From JBMOUD01 sp049319665 (GTDB lineage Bacteria > Pseudomonadota > Gammaproteobacteria > Enterobacterales > Enterobacteriaceae): a stretch of DNA of 64,000 nt. Below are positions 25,578 through 34,913 of this stretch, one piece after another. The notes beneath the pieces are model-generated. The model did no database searches, was not told the origin of the DNA, and was given only the letters and a program-made list of their open reading frames with translations. Position 1 is the stretch's first letter; every line of letters starts with the position of its first letter. The stretch lies in contig NZ_JBMOUD010000002.1 of the NCBI RefSeq assembly GCF_049319665.1, positions 62,001 through 126,000 of the forward strand, given 5' to 3'. A program made the position numbers and the translations under genes.

Positions 25578-27991
25578 TGTCGAATTCTTATGACTCCTCA
25601 AGTATCAAGGTATTAAAAGGGCTGGACGCGGTGCGCAAGCGCCCGGGCATGTATATCGGCGATACCGATGACGGCACTGGTCTGCACCACATGGTATTCG
25701 AGGTTGTGGACAACGCTATCGACGAAGCCCTTGCTGGCCACTGTAAAGATATTCTTGTCACTATCCATGCCGATAACTCGGTCTCTGTTCAGGATGATGG
25801 CCGCGGTATTCCAACCGGTATCCACGAAGAAGAGGGTGTGTCTGCTGCTGAGGTCATCATGACCGTGCTACACGCCGGCGGTAAATTTGACGATAACTCT
25901 TATAAAGTTTCTGGTGGTTTGCATGGCGTTGGCGTCTCGGTAGTTAATGCGCTGTCTGAAAAGCTGGAATTGACTATTCGTCGTGAAGGCAAAGTGCATG
26001 AGCAAACTTACGTGCACGGCGAACCACAAAATCCATTGAAAGTCGTGGGCGAGACAGAACAGACCGGGACAACCGTCCGTTTCTGGCCAAGTTTTGCTAC
26101 CTTCACCAATCACACCGAATTTGAGTACGACATCCTGGCTAAGCGCCTGCGTGAGCTGTCGTTCCTTAACTCCGGTGTGTCGATCCGCCTGCAAGACAAG
26201 CGTGGCGACAAACAAGATCACTTCCACTACGAAGGCGGTATCAAAGCTTTCGTGGAATATCTGAACCGTAACAAAACCCCGATCCATCCAACCGTGTTTT
26301 ACTTCTCAACGGTAAAAGATGATATCGGCGTAGAAGTTTCTCTACAGTGGAACGATGGTTTCCAGGAAAATATCTACTGCTTTACCAACAACATCCCACA
26401 GCGCGATGGTGGTACGCACTTGGCTGGTTTCCGCGCCGCCATGACCCGTACGCTGAATGCTTACATGGATAAAGAAGGCTACAGCAAAAAATCCAAAATT
26501 AGCGCAACGGGTGATGATGCCCGCGAAGGCTTGATTGCTGTCGTTTCTGTTAAGGTGCCGGATCCTAAGTTCTCCTCACAGACCAAAGATAAACTGGTCT
26601 CCTCTGAGGTGAAATCAGCGGTTGAAACCCTGATGAACGAAAAGCTGGTTGATTACCTGATGGAAAACCCGAGCGACGCTAAAATCGTTGTCGGTAAAAT
26701 CATTGATGCAGCCCGTGCGCGTGAAGCGGCACGTAAAGCGCGCGAAATGACCCGTCGTAAAGGTGCGCTGGATTTAGCTGGCTTGCCAGGCAAACTGGCT
26801 GACTGTCAGGAACGCGACCCGGCCCACTCCGAACTGTACTTAGTGGAAGGGGACTCGGCGGGCGGTTCGGCTAAACAGGGCCGTAACCGTAAGAATCAGG
26901 CGATTCTGCCGCTGAAAGGTAAAATTCTTAACGTTGAGAAAGCGCGTTTCGACAAGATGCTTTCTTCGCAAGAAGTGGCCACGCTGATTACCGCGCTCGG
27001 CTGCGGCATTGGCCGCGACGAATACAACCCGGATAAGCTGCGTTACCACAGCATTATCATCATGACCGATGCCGACGTCGATGGTTCGCACATTCGTACG
27101 CTACTGTTGACCTTCTTCTATCGTCAGATGCCAGAAATTGTTGAACGTGGCCACATCTTTATTGCTCAGCCGCCGCTGTATAAAGTGAAGAAAGGCAAGC
27201 AAGAGCAGTACATCAAAGATGATGAAGCGATGACGCAGTATCAGATTGCTATCGCGATGGACGGGGCAACGCTGCATACCAATGCCCATGCGCCAGCCTT
27301 GTCTGGTGAAGCGCTGGAGAAACTGGTTGCTGAACACTATAGCGTGCAGAAAACCATCGATCGTATGGAGCGCCGTTACCCGCGTGCGTTGCTAAACAAT
27401 CTGATTTATCAGCCAACGCTGGGCGAAAGCGACCTGACCGACCAAGCGAAAGTACAAAGCTGGATCGAGCAGTTAGTCGCCTTACTCAATGAGAAAGAGC
27501 AGCACGGTAGCAGCTACAGCGCTATCGTTCGTGAAAACCGCGAGCGTCAGATCTTCGAGCCTATCCTGCGTATTCGTACTCACGGCGTAGACACCGATTA
27601 TGATCTCGACTTCGAGTTTATCCACGGTGGCGAATATCGCCGTCTGTGCACACTCGGTGAGAAGCTGCGTGGTTTGATCGAAGAAGATGCGTATATCGAG
27701 CGTGGCGAACGCCGTCAACCGATTGCCAGCTTCGAGCAGGCGTTGGAGTGGTTGGTGAAAGAGTCACGCCGTGGCTTGTCTGTGCAGCGTTATAAAGGTC
27801 TGGGAGAAATGAACCCAGAGCAGCTGTGGGAAACTACCATGGACCCAGAACAACGTCGCATGCTGCGCGTCACGATTAAAGACGCGATTGCTGCCGACCA
27901 GCTGTTCACCACCTTAATGGGTGATGCGGTAGAGCCTCGTCGTGCCTTCATCGAAGAGAATGCCCTGAAAGCAGCAAATATCGATATTTAA
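25577..27991 (+). CDS. gyrB: DNA gyrase subunit B
   Basis: The 804-residue ATPase subunit of gyrase, the same length as E. coli. GHKL ATP site: VVDNAIDEA, DDGRGIP, GGLHGVGVSVVNA. TOPRIM: VEGDSAGGSAKQGR and DADVDGSHIRT. Start ATG 25577 shares its A with the recF stop. An in-frame TTG at 25574 is ignored because MSNSYDSSSIK is the conserved start. Confidence 0.98.
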   Translation: MSNSYDSSSIKVLKGLDAVRKRPGMYIGDTDDGTGLHHMVFEVVDNAIDEALAGHCKDILVTIHADNSVSVQDDGRGIPTGIHEEEGVSAAEVIMTVLHAGGKFDDNSYKVSGGLHGVGVSVVNALSEKLELTIRREGKVHEQTYVHGEPQNPLKVVGETEQTGTTVRFWPSFATFTNHTEFEYDILAKRLRELSFLNSGVSIRLQDKRGDKQDHFHYEGGIKAFVEYLNRNKTPIHPTVFYFSTVKDDIGVEVSLQWNDGFQENIYCFTNNIPQRDGGTHLAGFRAAMTRTLNAYMDKEGYSKKSKISATGDDAREGLIAVVSVKVPDPKFSSQTKDKLVSSEVKSAVETLMNEKLVDYLMENPSDAKIVVGKIIDAARAREAARKAREMTRRKGALDLAGLPGKLADCQERDPAHSELYLVEGDSAGGSAKQGRNRKNQAILPLKGKILNVEKARFDKMLSSQEVATLITALGCGIGRDEYNPDKLRYHSIIIMTDADVDGSHIRTLLLTFFYRQMPEIVERGHIFIAQPPLYKVKKGKQEQYIKDDEAMTQYQIAIAMDGATLHTNAHAPALSGEALEKLVAEHYSVQKTIDRMERRYPRALLNNLIYQPTLGESDLTDQAKVQSWIEQLVALLNEKEQHGSSYSAIVRENRERQIFEPILRIRTHGVDTDYDLDFEFIHGGEYRRLCTLGEKLRGLIEEDAYIERGERRQPIASFEQALEWLVKESRRGLSVQRYKGLGEMNPEQLWETTMDPEQRRMLRVTIKDAIAADQLFTTLMGDAVEPRRAFIEENALKAANIDI

Positions 27992-28014
27992 TATCACGTT
28001 AAGTGATATGCGAT

Positions 28015-28053
28015 AAAAGCCCCGCTTCACAGATGTGAAGCGGGGCTTTTTTT
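28015..28053 (+). terminator. Strong terminator after gyrB
   Basis: GCCCCGCTTCAC (28019-28030), loop AGAT, GTGAAGCGGGGC (28035-28046), then seven T. It ends the dnaA-dnaN-recF-gyrB transcripts. Confidence 0.97.
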
Positions 28054-28129
28054 ATCCATTTTAAGATGGATGAATAACAACTGATTCGTTAAGTTTGATG
28101 GAAAGCTACTTCTTTCCTGGTGTTGATCT

Positions 28130-28360
28130 AGTCTTTGGTTTGCCATCTTTTGACCTTCAATAGCGCATCTTGTCGGCCAAGTGAACGGATGCAGGCCAGG
28201 GGAAATCGGCCAGGACGGCCGATTTAGGTTGAACAATCAGGGATGATTGTTGAAACCGACCCGTCCGGCCAAAGCAGTGAACGCGGGAAGTCGCCAGCGA
28301 CCCGGAAAGCTAAGCGCAGGCGTAGGATGCAAGGGTTTTCGCCCTAAAACCCTTGCCGGG
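28130..28360. other. GC-rich structured intergenic segment of unknown nature
   Basis: No gene is supported. Several paired segments are visible: AAATCGGCC/GGCCGATTT (28203-28225), AACAATCA/TGATTGTT (28232-28251, extended by GGTT/AACC), a competing long-range pairing of GGCCAGGACGG with CCGTCCGGCC around 28208-28270, and GCAAGGGTTTT/AAAACCCTTGC (28329-28356). The segment is much more GC-rich than the DNA following it. It may be a non-coding RNA, a repeated element or a relic. Confidence 0.45.
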
Positions 28361-28460
28361 CGCGTTCGGCAACGCTGACATATTAATACGTAGTGATAAG
28401 CGACCGAATTTGCGCAACGCTTACATAATCAGTCCAATAATGACCAGATGATGACGTGGC

Positions 28461-28501
28461 AATGGAGCTCAAAATATTTATTAAATATTTTGAGCTCCAT
28501 T
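28461..28501. repeat. 41-bp near-perfect palindrome
   Basis: The left arm 28461-28480 begins AATGGAGCTC and continues AAAATATTTA. The right arm 28482-28501 is its exact reverse complement, with one T between them. 20-bp perfect arms are far beyond chance. Confidence 0.9.
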
Positions 28502-29483
28502 ATTACACATTCCAATAATATGGTTTTTAATAATAAAACTTATACAGTTATAATTATTATTTATTCTTGGTTGGTACGTGAAGATATAATGATTTTTTAG
28601 CGGAAATATAGAAAAATTTACAATGTAAGGAAAGGGTAAAATATCTATTTTTAATATACTTCTAGGAATAATCCCGCTTGCTTTATAGGAAAAGATAAAA
28701 TTTTTTGTTATATAGTAACGACCCGTTATTTAGTTATTTTGTTTTTATAAAACAAATATTTAAGTGATTAATTCCTTTTTTATTAATAGGTGAGAACTAT
28801 TGATTTATTGGTTATTGAATGGTATTAACTTCTTTTAATTCATTATAGTGATGTATAGACTTTCTTATATTGATTCACCGCAATAAATTATCTTTTAAAT
28901 TGTGGTCAAGTCTTGTGTTGATAACGGATTTTTTGATGCACATATTTCAATCCCAATAAGCTTTTTGTTACATGAATTGAAATGGATGATGATTCTTACA
29001 CTAAGGCACCAATCTTGCTTTGAAGAAAAGAGCATTTCACAGGTTTTTGCATTGTTTTTAAAAACAATGTGTCGAGCTTGTGGGGTTAATGGTTTTCTCT
29101 AATTAATCTTGATGCGATTTTTAAATACCTTCAAAAGCATATCATCACCTAAAATAAGTTGAGTTATATCACACTCGCGTAAAAGTGCCTTCATTGACTC
29201 TTTTAAGGCGGAGAGATGTGCTACTTATTTTCATCAAGTCGATCATTAAAGTAATGAGTTTTTTATCGTTTTTTAATGATGTTAGTTAATGCTCCATTAC
29301 AGCTGAGCTGTAATAGAGGGATGGCGTATTTTATACGTCATAACAGGGAGCTAATTATTGACGAATATTGGTGTCTTCGGCCAATTTCTTCAGTGCCTGC
29401 AATATCTATTTTTTAGATTTTAACCTATCGCCATGTCATGAAAATGATATGGGTTATACATCGTAATTCAGGAAAATATTTTA
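28502..29483. other. AT-rich leader region of the fimbrial operon
   Basis: About 980 bp with no convincing gene, very AT-rich. It contains a 20-bp perfect palindrome, CATTGTTTTTAAAAACAATG, at 29050-29069 and a second, ATTACAGCT-G-AGCTGTAAT, at 29296-29314, followed by an imperfect one around CGTAT-TTT-ATACG (about 29324-29340). It presumably holds the fimbrial promoter and silencer/regulator sites. Confidence 0.6.
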
Positions 29484-30077
29484 ATGGACTTTATTAATAA
29501 AAAAACTTCTTTCGCGGCAGTTCTACCTTTGCTTTTCTGTGTATCAACAGCTGCAGTTGCTGATGATATTCCCGCACCAAAAGATTCTGTTACTGTTGAT
29601 GGCGGCGTTGTGCATTTTACCGGTCAAATTGTTAATGCGCCTTGCGCTGTCGATAACGATAGCTTGGGGCAAACTGTTGAGTTGGGACAATATAAAGCCT
29701 CTAAATTTACTGACGCAGGCCAGACGTCTGAAGCCAAGCCTTTTACTATTGGTCTTACCGACTGTAGCGTTGATGTTTATAAAAAAGCGTCAATTACTTT
29801 CTCTGGCCCAACCGATGCGGGCAAAAATAATATTCTTGCGCTGGGTATGACTGACGAATCTAATACCAATACTGTAGTGGCTAAAGGCGTTGGTATTCAA
29901 ATTCTCTCGTCTGGTAAAGCGGTGGCGGTTGATGGTTCAACGCCAGCTCCTGCACAAAACCTGCAGGCAACGGGTAAAAATAAACTCTATTTTACCGCAC
30001 AATATATCTCGACAGATAAAAATGTAAGCGCTGGTCTGGCAAACGCTAATGCCGATTTTACTGTGACTTATCAGTAA
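29484..30077 (+). CDS. Fimbrial major subunit (pilin)
   Basis: A 197-residue secreted pilin of the type 1 family. Signal peptide to VADD (about 1-27). The two cysteines (ApCAVD and TDCSVD) form the pilin disulfide. A C-terminal beta strand ends FTVTYQ with the penultimate Tyr used for donor-strand exchange. First gene of a chaperone-usher operon, so likely the shaft subunit. CAGGAAA lies before the ATG. Confidence 0.9.
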   Translation: MDFINKKTSFAAVLPLLFCVSTAAVADDIPAPKDSVTVDGGVVHFTGQIVNAPCAVDNDSLGQTVELGQYKASKFTDAGQTSEAKPFTIGLTDCSVDVYKKASITFSGPTDAGKNNILALGMTDESNTNTVVAKGVGIQILSSGKAVAVDGSTPAPAQNLQATGKNKLYFTAQYISTDKNVSAGLANANADFTVTYQ

Positions 30078-30140
30078 TCTGAGTTCGCCAATCATTGCCT
30101 TTGGCATGATTGGCGTCACCTAACCAAAGAGAAGGTTATC

Positions 30141-30842
30141 ATGTCATTATTCACCTTAAAGAAAACCGGCCTGGCTTTGCTGCTGGCTGTGACATCTCTT
30201 GCATCGAGCCATTTATATGCCGGTGGTATCGCTTTAGGCGGAACGCGGATTATCTATCCACAAGATGCAAAGCAGACCAACGTTTCTATCCAGAATACCT
30301 CTGATAAATCGACGTTTCTTGTTCAGTCTTGGGTGGAAGACGCGCACGGGAAAAAAAGTAAGGATTTTATTGCCACGCCTCCGCTTTTTGTCAGTGGTCC
30401 GAAAAACGAGAATACACTGCGCCTGATGTATACCGGGAAGATTTTGCCCAAAGATCGTGAGAGCTTATATTATTTCAACGCCAAAGCTGTCCCTTCTGCT
30501 GATAAAAAAGCATTGGAAGGAAAGAGTGTGTTGATGCTAGCAGCAATAACTCGAGTTAAGCTTTTTGTTCGCCCTGATGGATTAACACCGAGCGCGGATG
30601 CTGCACCTGCGGAGTTAAGTTTCCACAAACAGGCTAATAAGTTAAGTATTACTAATCCGACTCCTTACTACATTACAGTCACTGAGTTGAAAGTTGGAAA
30701 CCATAAATTATCTGATGTGATGGTTGCACCTAAAGATAAGACCACGGTTGCATTGCCTGCTGGTGTTAATGGTCCAGTGACTTTCCACACTATTAATGAT
30801 TACGGTGCAGTGACACCTGAAGTTAAAGCAGTAATGAAATAA
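30141..30842 (+). CDS. Periplasmic fimbrial chaperone
   Basis: A PapD/FimC-like two-domain immunoglobulin chaperone, 233 residues with a signal peptide (to LYAGG). It shows GTRIIYPQDAKQTNVSIQN (the subunit-anchoring Arg lies in the first strand) and the hallmark ITRVKLFVRP at the domain border. It caps pilin subunits and delivers them to the usher. 63 bp after the pilin gene. Confidence 0.93.
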   Translation: MSLFTLKKTGLALLLAVTSLASSHLYAGGIALGGTRIIYPQDAKQTNVSIQNTSDKSTFLVQSWVEDAHGKKSKDFIATPPLFVSGPKNENTLRLMYTGKILPKDRESLYYFNAKAVPSADKKALEGKSVLMLAAITRVKLFVRPDGLTPSADAAPAELSFHKQANKLSITNPTPYYITVTELKVGNHKLSDVMVAPKDKTTVALPAGVNGPVTFHTINDYGAVTPEVKAVMK

Positions 30843-31022
30843 CATAAATATCATCCAAATAATTTCGGATCATTAATTTATAGCAATTAAAATCCGTCTG
30901 ATTTTTTTGGTAATCAAATACTCAATATATCTACCGTTTAATTCTCTTTAAAGGGGAATGGCTGAACTCATCTGATGGGTAAGATGGCTGACGATATAAT
31001 TCCAGAAGTAATAAAATAAATC

Positions 31023-33677
31023 ATGTTGAAACTGCAAAAAAACAGTCAATGTTTACGTGCCAAATTAATACCGTCGATAGCATTCATGTTGTCAGGTTTT
31101 TCATTTGATCTACATGCGGAATTATATTTTAACCCAGCACTATTATCGGGCGATCCGCAGGAGGTTGCCGATCTCTCACGCTTTGAGAAAAATGGCAGTC
31201 AACAACCCGGCAGTTATATTGTCGACGTTTATCTCAATAAGGCGTTTATTTCCTCTAAAAGTATTAATTTTCTGGTGCGTGATGAGGTTGAGGAAACCGC
31301 CAGTCAATCAGTTTCAAAGGATGCACAGCCCGGCATTGAGACGACAGAAAACGTGGCGATGGATAATACCGGGCTTACCGCCTGTATTACTACTCAGGCA
31401 CTGGAAAAGCTTAATGTGAATACGGCGGCATTCCCTGAATTGGCCGCACTTGCAGCAGATGAATGTGTCCCCTTAGGGACAATGATTCCCAGGGCATCGA
31501 CCACCTTTGATTTTCAAAAAATGCGTCTGGATATCAGCATTCCGCAGGTGGCGATGAAAACTCAGGCGCGTGGTTATATTCCACCGGAACAGTGGGATCA
31601 CGGCATCAATGCCGCCTTATTTAACTACAGCGTTAGCGGTGATAGCAGCAAGGGCAAAGAGGGTGAGAGTGACCGTTACTATTTAAACCTCAATAGCGGA
31701 TTGAATCTGTCGGGCTGGCGGCTGCGTGATTACAGTACCTGGAGCCGGTATAGCAGCGACTCTCGCAGTTTTCAGCAGTGGCAGCATGTCAAAACCTATC
31801 TTCAGCGAACCATTGTCCCGCTGCGTAGTGAATTGACGCTGGGTGATACCTCGACCAGCGGTGAAGTATTCGAAGGCTTTGGCTTTCAAGGGATACAACT
31901 GGCCTCGGATGACAATATGTATCCTGATAGCATGCGAGGCTTTGCCCCGGTTGTACGCGGTATAGCCAGCAGCAATGCCAGAGTCAGCATTCGCCAGCGT
32001 GGTTATGTGATTTATCAGGCCTATGTCGCGCAGGGGGCATTTGTCATCAATGATATTTATCCCATGTCCTCTAGCGGTGATTTAGAAGTCACGGTAACGG
32101 AAGCGAATGGCAGCAAGCAGATATTTACCGTGCCCTATTCTTCGGTACCGATTTTGCAGCGCGAAGGACATGTTAAATATTCGGTAACGGCGGGAAAATA
32201 CCGCAGTGGCAGCGATCAGGATGATTCACCGACGTTTGCGCAGGGCACTCTGGTTTGGGGGACTCCGCATAATACGACGGTATATGGCGGTGCCCAATAT
32301 GCAGATAATTACCGCGCCTTCAATCTTGGTGTGGGGCTGAATTTAGGGACATGGGGCGCGGTTTCGGCGGATGTAACGCATGCTGATAGTACCTTGGCCG
32401 ATGGCAGTCAGCATCAAGGGCAGTCGCTGCATTTTCACTATGCGCGTTCGTTAAATTCGCTTGGAACCACGTTTCAGCTAACGGGTTATCACTATTCCAC
32501 TCAAGGATTCCATACCCTGGCGGAAACCGCCAGAAAACGCATGTCTGGTTGGGATACTGAAAATAGTCATGAGGATGAACCACAGGCTCGTCCGTCATAT
32601 GCCGATTACTACAATTTACATAACACTAAGCGTCAGCGACTCGAGGCGAATGTCTCGCAGCGATTGGGGCGTTATGGCTCGGTGTATTTACTCGGTAGCC
32701 GTCAAACCTATTGGAACAACAGCAGTGCTAATAATTCATTGCAGGCGGGGTTTAGCAGCAGTATCGGCCGCGTAAGTTATAGCCTGTCTTATGGTTATCG
32801 TCGTATTACCGGCCAGCCGCGTGCCGATCAAACGGTCGCCTTGACGCTTTCTCTACCTCTGGACAGCTGGTTTGGCGATCGCGACAGGTTGTCAGTGCAT
32901 CATCCGGTTTACGCCAACATCAACACCAGTCGTGACAACAACGGCACAACGTCGCAGCAAGTCGGCATCAGCGGTACTTGGCTTGATGATAACAATCTGA
33001 GCTGGAACGTGAGCCAAGGCCGAACAAGCCTCGGTGGCGAAAGCGGCAATGCTAACCTCAATTATCAGGGCGCCTACGGCAATAGCAATGTTGGCTACAG
33101 CCACAGCAGTCATTATCGCCAGGTTAATTATGGTTTATCCGGTGGCATCGTTGTCCATGGTGAGGGTCTGACGCTGAGTCAGCCTTTGGGAGATACCAAC
33201 GTGTTGGTTGCGGCACCAGGAGCAGGCAATGTGGCGGTGGAAAATCAAACCGGAGTTCATACCGACTCGCGAGGTTATGCGGTCTTGCCTTACGCGATGG
33301 TTTACCGCGAAAACCGCGTGGCTCTTGATACGACGACGCTTGATGATCATACCGATATCGAGGGTGCGGTGAACCGCGTGGTTCCCTCGCGAGGGGCATT
33401 AGTGAAGGCTGATTTCAAAACCCGTGTTGGCCTGCGCGTATTGATGACCTTGACTCATAACGGTAAGCCTCTGCCATTTGGTGCCACCGTCACCAGTGGC
33501 GAAAGCGGCAGTATTGTTGGTGATGACGGCCAGGTTTATTTATCAGGGCTACCGCTGAGCGGAAAACTGCAAGCGCAGTGGGGTAAAGACGCCGGTCAGC
33601 AGTGTGTGGTCAGTTACCACTTGCCGAAAAAAGCAATCGAAGAAACCTTGATACAAATAGCAGCAGACTGTCGGTAA
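31023..33677 (+). CDS. Outer-membrane fimbrial usher
   Basis: A FimD-family usher of 884 residues: signal peptide (to LHAEL), N-terminal chaperone-binding domain (YFNPALLSGDPQEVADLSRF), a large beta-barrel with plug domain, and C-terminal domains with the Cys pair near QQCVVSYH and ADCR. It forms the secretion pore and assembles subunits. A 180-bp gap separates it from the chaperone; its stop overlaps a possible ATG at 33677. Confidence 0.94.
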   Translation: MLKLQKNSQCLRAKLIPSIAFMLSGFSFDLHAELYFNPALLSGDPQEVADLSRFEKNGSQQPGSYIVDVYLNKAFISSKSINFLVRDEVEETASQSVSKDAQPGIETTENVAMDNTGLTACITTQALEKLNVNTAAFPELAALAADECVPLGTMIPRASTTFDFQKMRLDISIPQVAMKTQARGYIPPEQWDHGINAALFNYSVSGDSSKGKEGESDRYYLNLNSGLNLSGWRLRDYSTWSRYSSDSRSFQQWQHVKTYLQRTIVPLRSELTLGDTSTSGEVFEGFGFQGIQLASDDNMYPDSMRGFAPVVRGIASSNARVSIRQRGYVIYQAYVAQGAFVINDIYPMSSSGDLEVTVTEANGSKQIFTVPYSSVPILQREGHVKYSVTAGKYRSGSDQDDSPTFAQGTLVWGTPHNTTVYGGAQYADNYRAFNLGVGLNLGTWGAVSADVTHADSTLADGSQHQGQSLHFHYARSLNSLGTTFQLTGYHYSTQGFHTLAETARKRMSGWDTENSHEDEPQARPSYADYYNLHNTKRQRLEANVSQRLGRYGSVYLLGSRQTYWNNSSANNSLQAGFSSSIGRVSYSLSYGYRRITGQPRADQTVALTLSLPLDSWFGDRDRLSVHHPVYANINTSRDNNGTTSQQVGISGTWLDDNNLSWNVSQGRTSLGGESGNANLNYQGAYGNSNVGYSHSSHYRQVNYGLSGGIVVHGEGLTLSQPLGDTNVLVAAPGAGNVAVENQTGVHTDSRGYAVLPYAMVYRENRVALDTTTLDDHTDIEGAVNRVVPSRGALVKADFKTRVGLRVLMTLTHNGKPLPFGATVTSGESGSIVGDDGQVYLSGLPLSGKLQAQWGKDAGQQCVVSYHLPKKAIEETLIQIAADCR

Positions 33678-33736
33678 TGCCTCTTAATAAAGATGAGAAG
33701 CGTGTTTTACCCGGCAGCATACTCAATGGAATGGTG

Positions 33737-34270
33737 ATGAATAGATTAAAGGAAAGGCTGAAAATTATTGTGCTACGCAGCAGCCTGTTGCTGGTTTTCA
33801 CGTTAGCTACTGCGTTAACGCATGCTGCGGGTCATTCGGCAAATATGACGCTGATGGTCAGTGTTGTGGCTGATTGTAGCTTTGATATGGCTTCGACATT
33901 AACTATGCCCGACTTACCAATGGGCAAACTGAGCGGTCGAGGTGCGGGCGATAAACTGGCTGATTATAAATCGACTTTACTGCTCAAAGCCTCGTGTAAC
34001 GGCACCCAAAAATACAAATATACCTTTAGCCCCGCCATTAAAGGCGGTAGTTGCATCGGCACAGATACCGGTCATCTGAATTATTGTCTCAGTATTGATA
34101 ACACGGATGTCGACTTGTCTGCGGGCAGTGCGGTGTATGAAGTCACTCAGGCCAGCGATCGCTTCGATGATGCCGAAACGCTGGTGACGGTTATTCCCCA
34201 AGTGGGTGAGGTATCGCCAAAGCCCGGCACTAATACTGCGGTATTGACCGTGACCATTGAGCCTTCGTAA
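33737..34270 (+). CDS. Minor fimbrial subunit
   Basis: A secreted protein of about 177 residues with pilin-like features: basic n-region (MNRLKERLKIIVLR), hydrophobic core, cleavage near THAAG, then Cys residues (VVADCSFD, LKASCNGT) and a second pair (GSCIGT, NYCLS). It ends VTIEPS. ATG 33737 gives a normal signal peptide and has GGA about 6 bp upstream; a coupled start at 33677 (TAATG with the usher stop) would add 20 residues. Probably a tip or adaptor subunit. Confidence 0.75.
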   Translation: MNRLKERLKIIVLRSSLLLVFTLATALTHAAGHSANMTLMVSVVADCSFDMASTLTMPDLPMGKLSGRGAGDKLADYKSTLLLKASCNGTQKYKYTFSPAIKGGSCIGTDTGHLNYCLSIDNTDVDLSAGSAVYEVTQASDRFDDAETLVTVIPQVGEVSPKPGTNTAVLTVTIEPS

Positions 34271-34303
34271 AAGGCGTAAATACCTAGACATGAGAATCTC
34301 CTT

Positions 34304-34843
34304 ATGAAGATAACCAGAAAGGTTATTGCCAGTCTTCTGACCATGGCAATGGCAGGGATAAATGCGCCTTTAGCCTTAGCGTCAAGCGAGCCGGTATCGG
34401 TGACGATCAGCGGAAAAATTATTGCTAACACCTGCACGTTGGATAGCACATCGGTCATTGTGCCGTTGGGGTCTATTGCGCTGCGCGAGCTGCAAACGAC
34501 GGGTAAAACATCTTCGCTAAAAAGTTTCCATCTTGATCTGAAAGAGTGTGGCGATGCGGCAAAAAGCGTCAATGTCACGGTGAAAGGTATTGCCGATGAA
34601 CAGAATTCCCAAGCGTTGGCGCTAACGTCGGCTGGCGATTCAGCCGCTCAAGGCGTGGCTATTTACTTGCTGGATAAAGACAAAAATATTATTCCCGTCA
34701 ATGACGCAGCATTAGCCACATATAACCTGGTAACGGGTAATAAAAATACGCTGCTGTTTTACGCTCAATATGTGGCGACTACGGACAATCCGCGAGCCGG
34801 AGAAGCCAAGAGTTCAGCGTCAATCTACTTAGATTACCAGTAG
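34304..34843 (+). CDS. Minor fimbrial subunit (pilin-like)
   Basis: 179 residues: signal peptide (to LALASSEP), a pilin core with two Cys (ANTCTLD, LKECGDA) and the C-terminal donor-strand end SIYLDYQ. It looks like a FimF/FimG-type adaptor or a second shaft subunit. 33 bp after the previous stop. Confidence 0.87.
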   Translation: MKITRKVIASLLTMAMAGINAPLALASSEPVSVTISGKIIANTCTLDSTSVIVPLGSIALRELQTTGKTSSLKSFHLDLKECGDAAKSVNVTVKGIADEQNSQALALTSAGDSAAQGVAIYLLDKDKNIIPVNDAALATYNLVTGNKNTLLFYAQYVATTDNPRAGEAKSSASIYLDYQ

Positions 34844-34913
34844 CCGCCCCTCCCGCCGCTTGTTAACGAAACAGGCTCAACAGATTCAATAATTCGATAA
34901 AAAACAAAATAAT

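Noticed and set aside
28027..28236. A 69-codon minus-strand frame after gyrB
   Set aside because: It begins in the structured segment and runs through the gyrB terminator hairpin; no RBS and no family recognised.
28902..29102. A 66-codon frame in the AT-rich region before the fimbriae
   Set aside because: It contains a perfect palindrome, lacks a ribosome-binding site and has no protein features.
28461..29314. Invertible fimbrial promoter switch
   Set aside because: The palindromes are each self-complementary but do not match one another as flanking inverted repeats, and no FimB/FimE-like recombinase gene is nearby.
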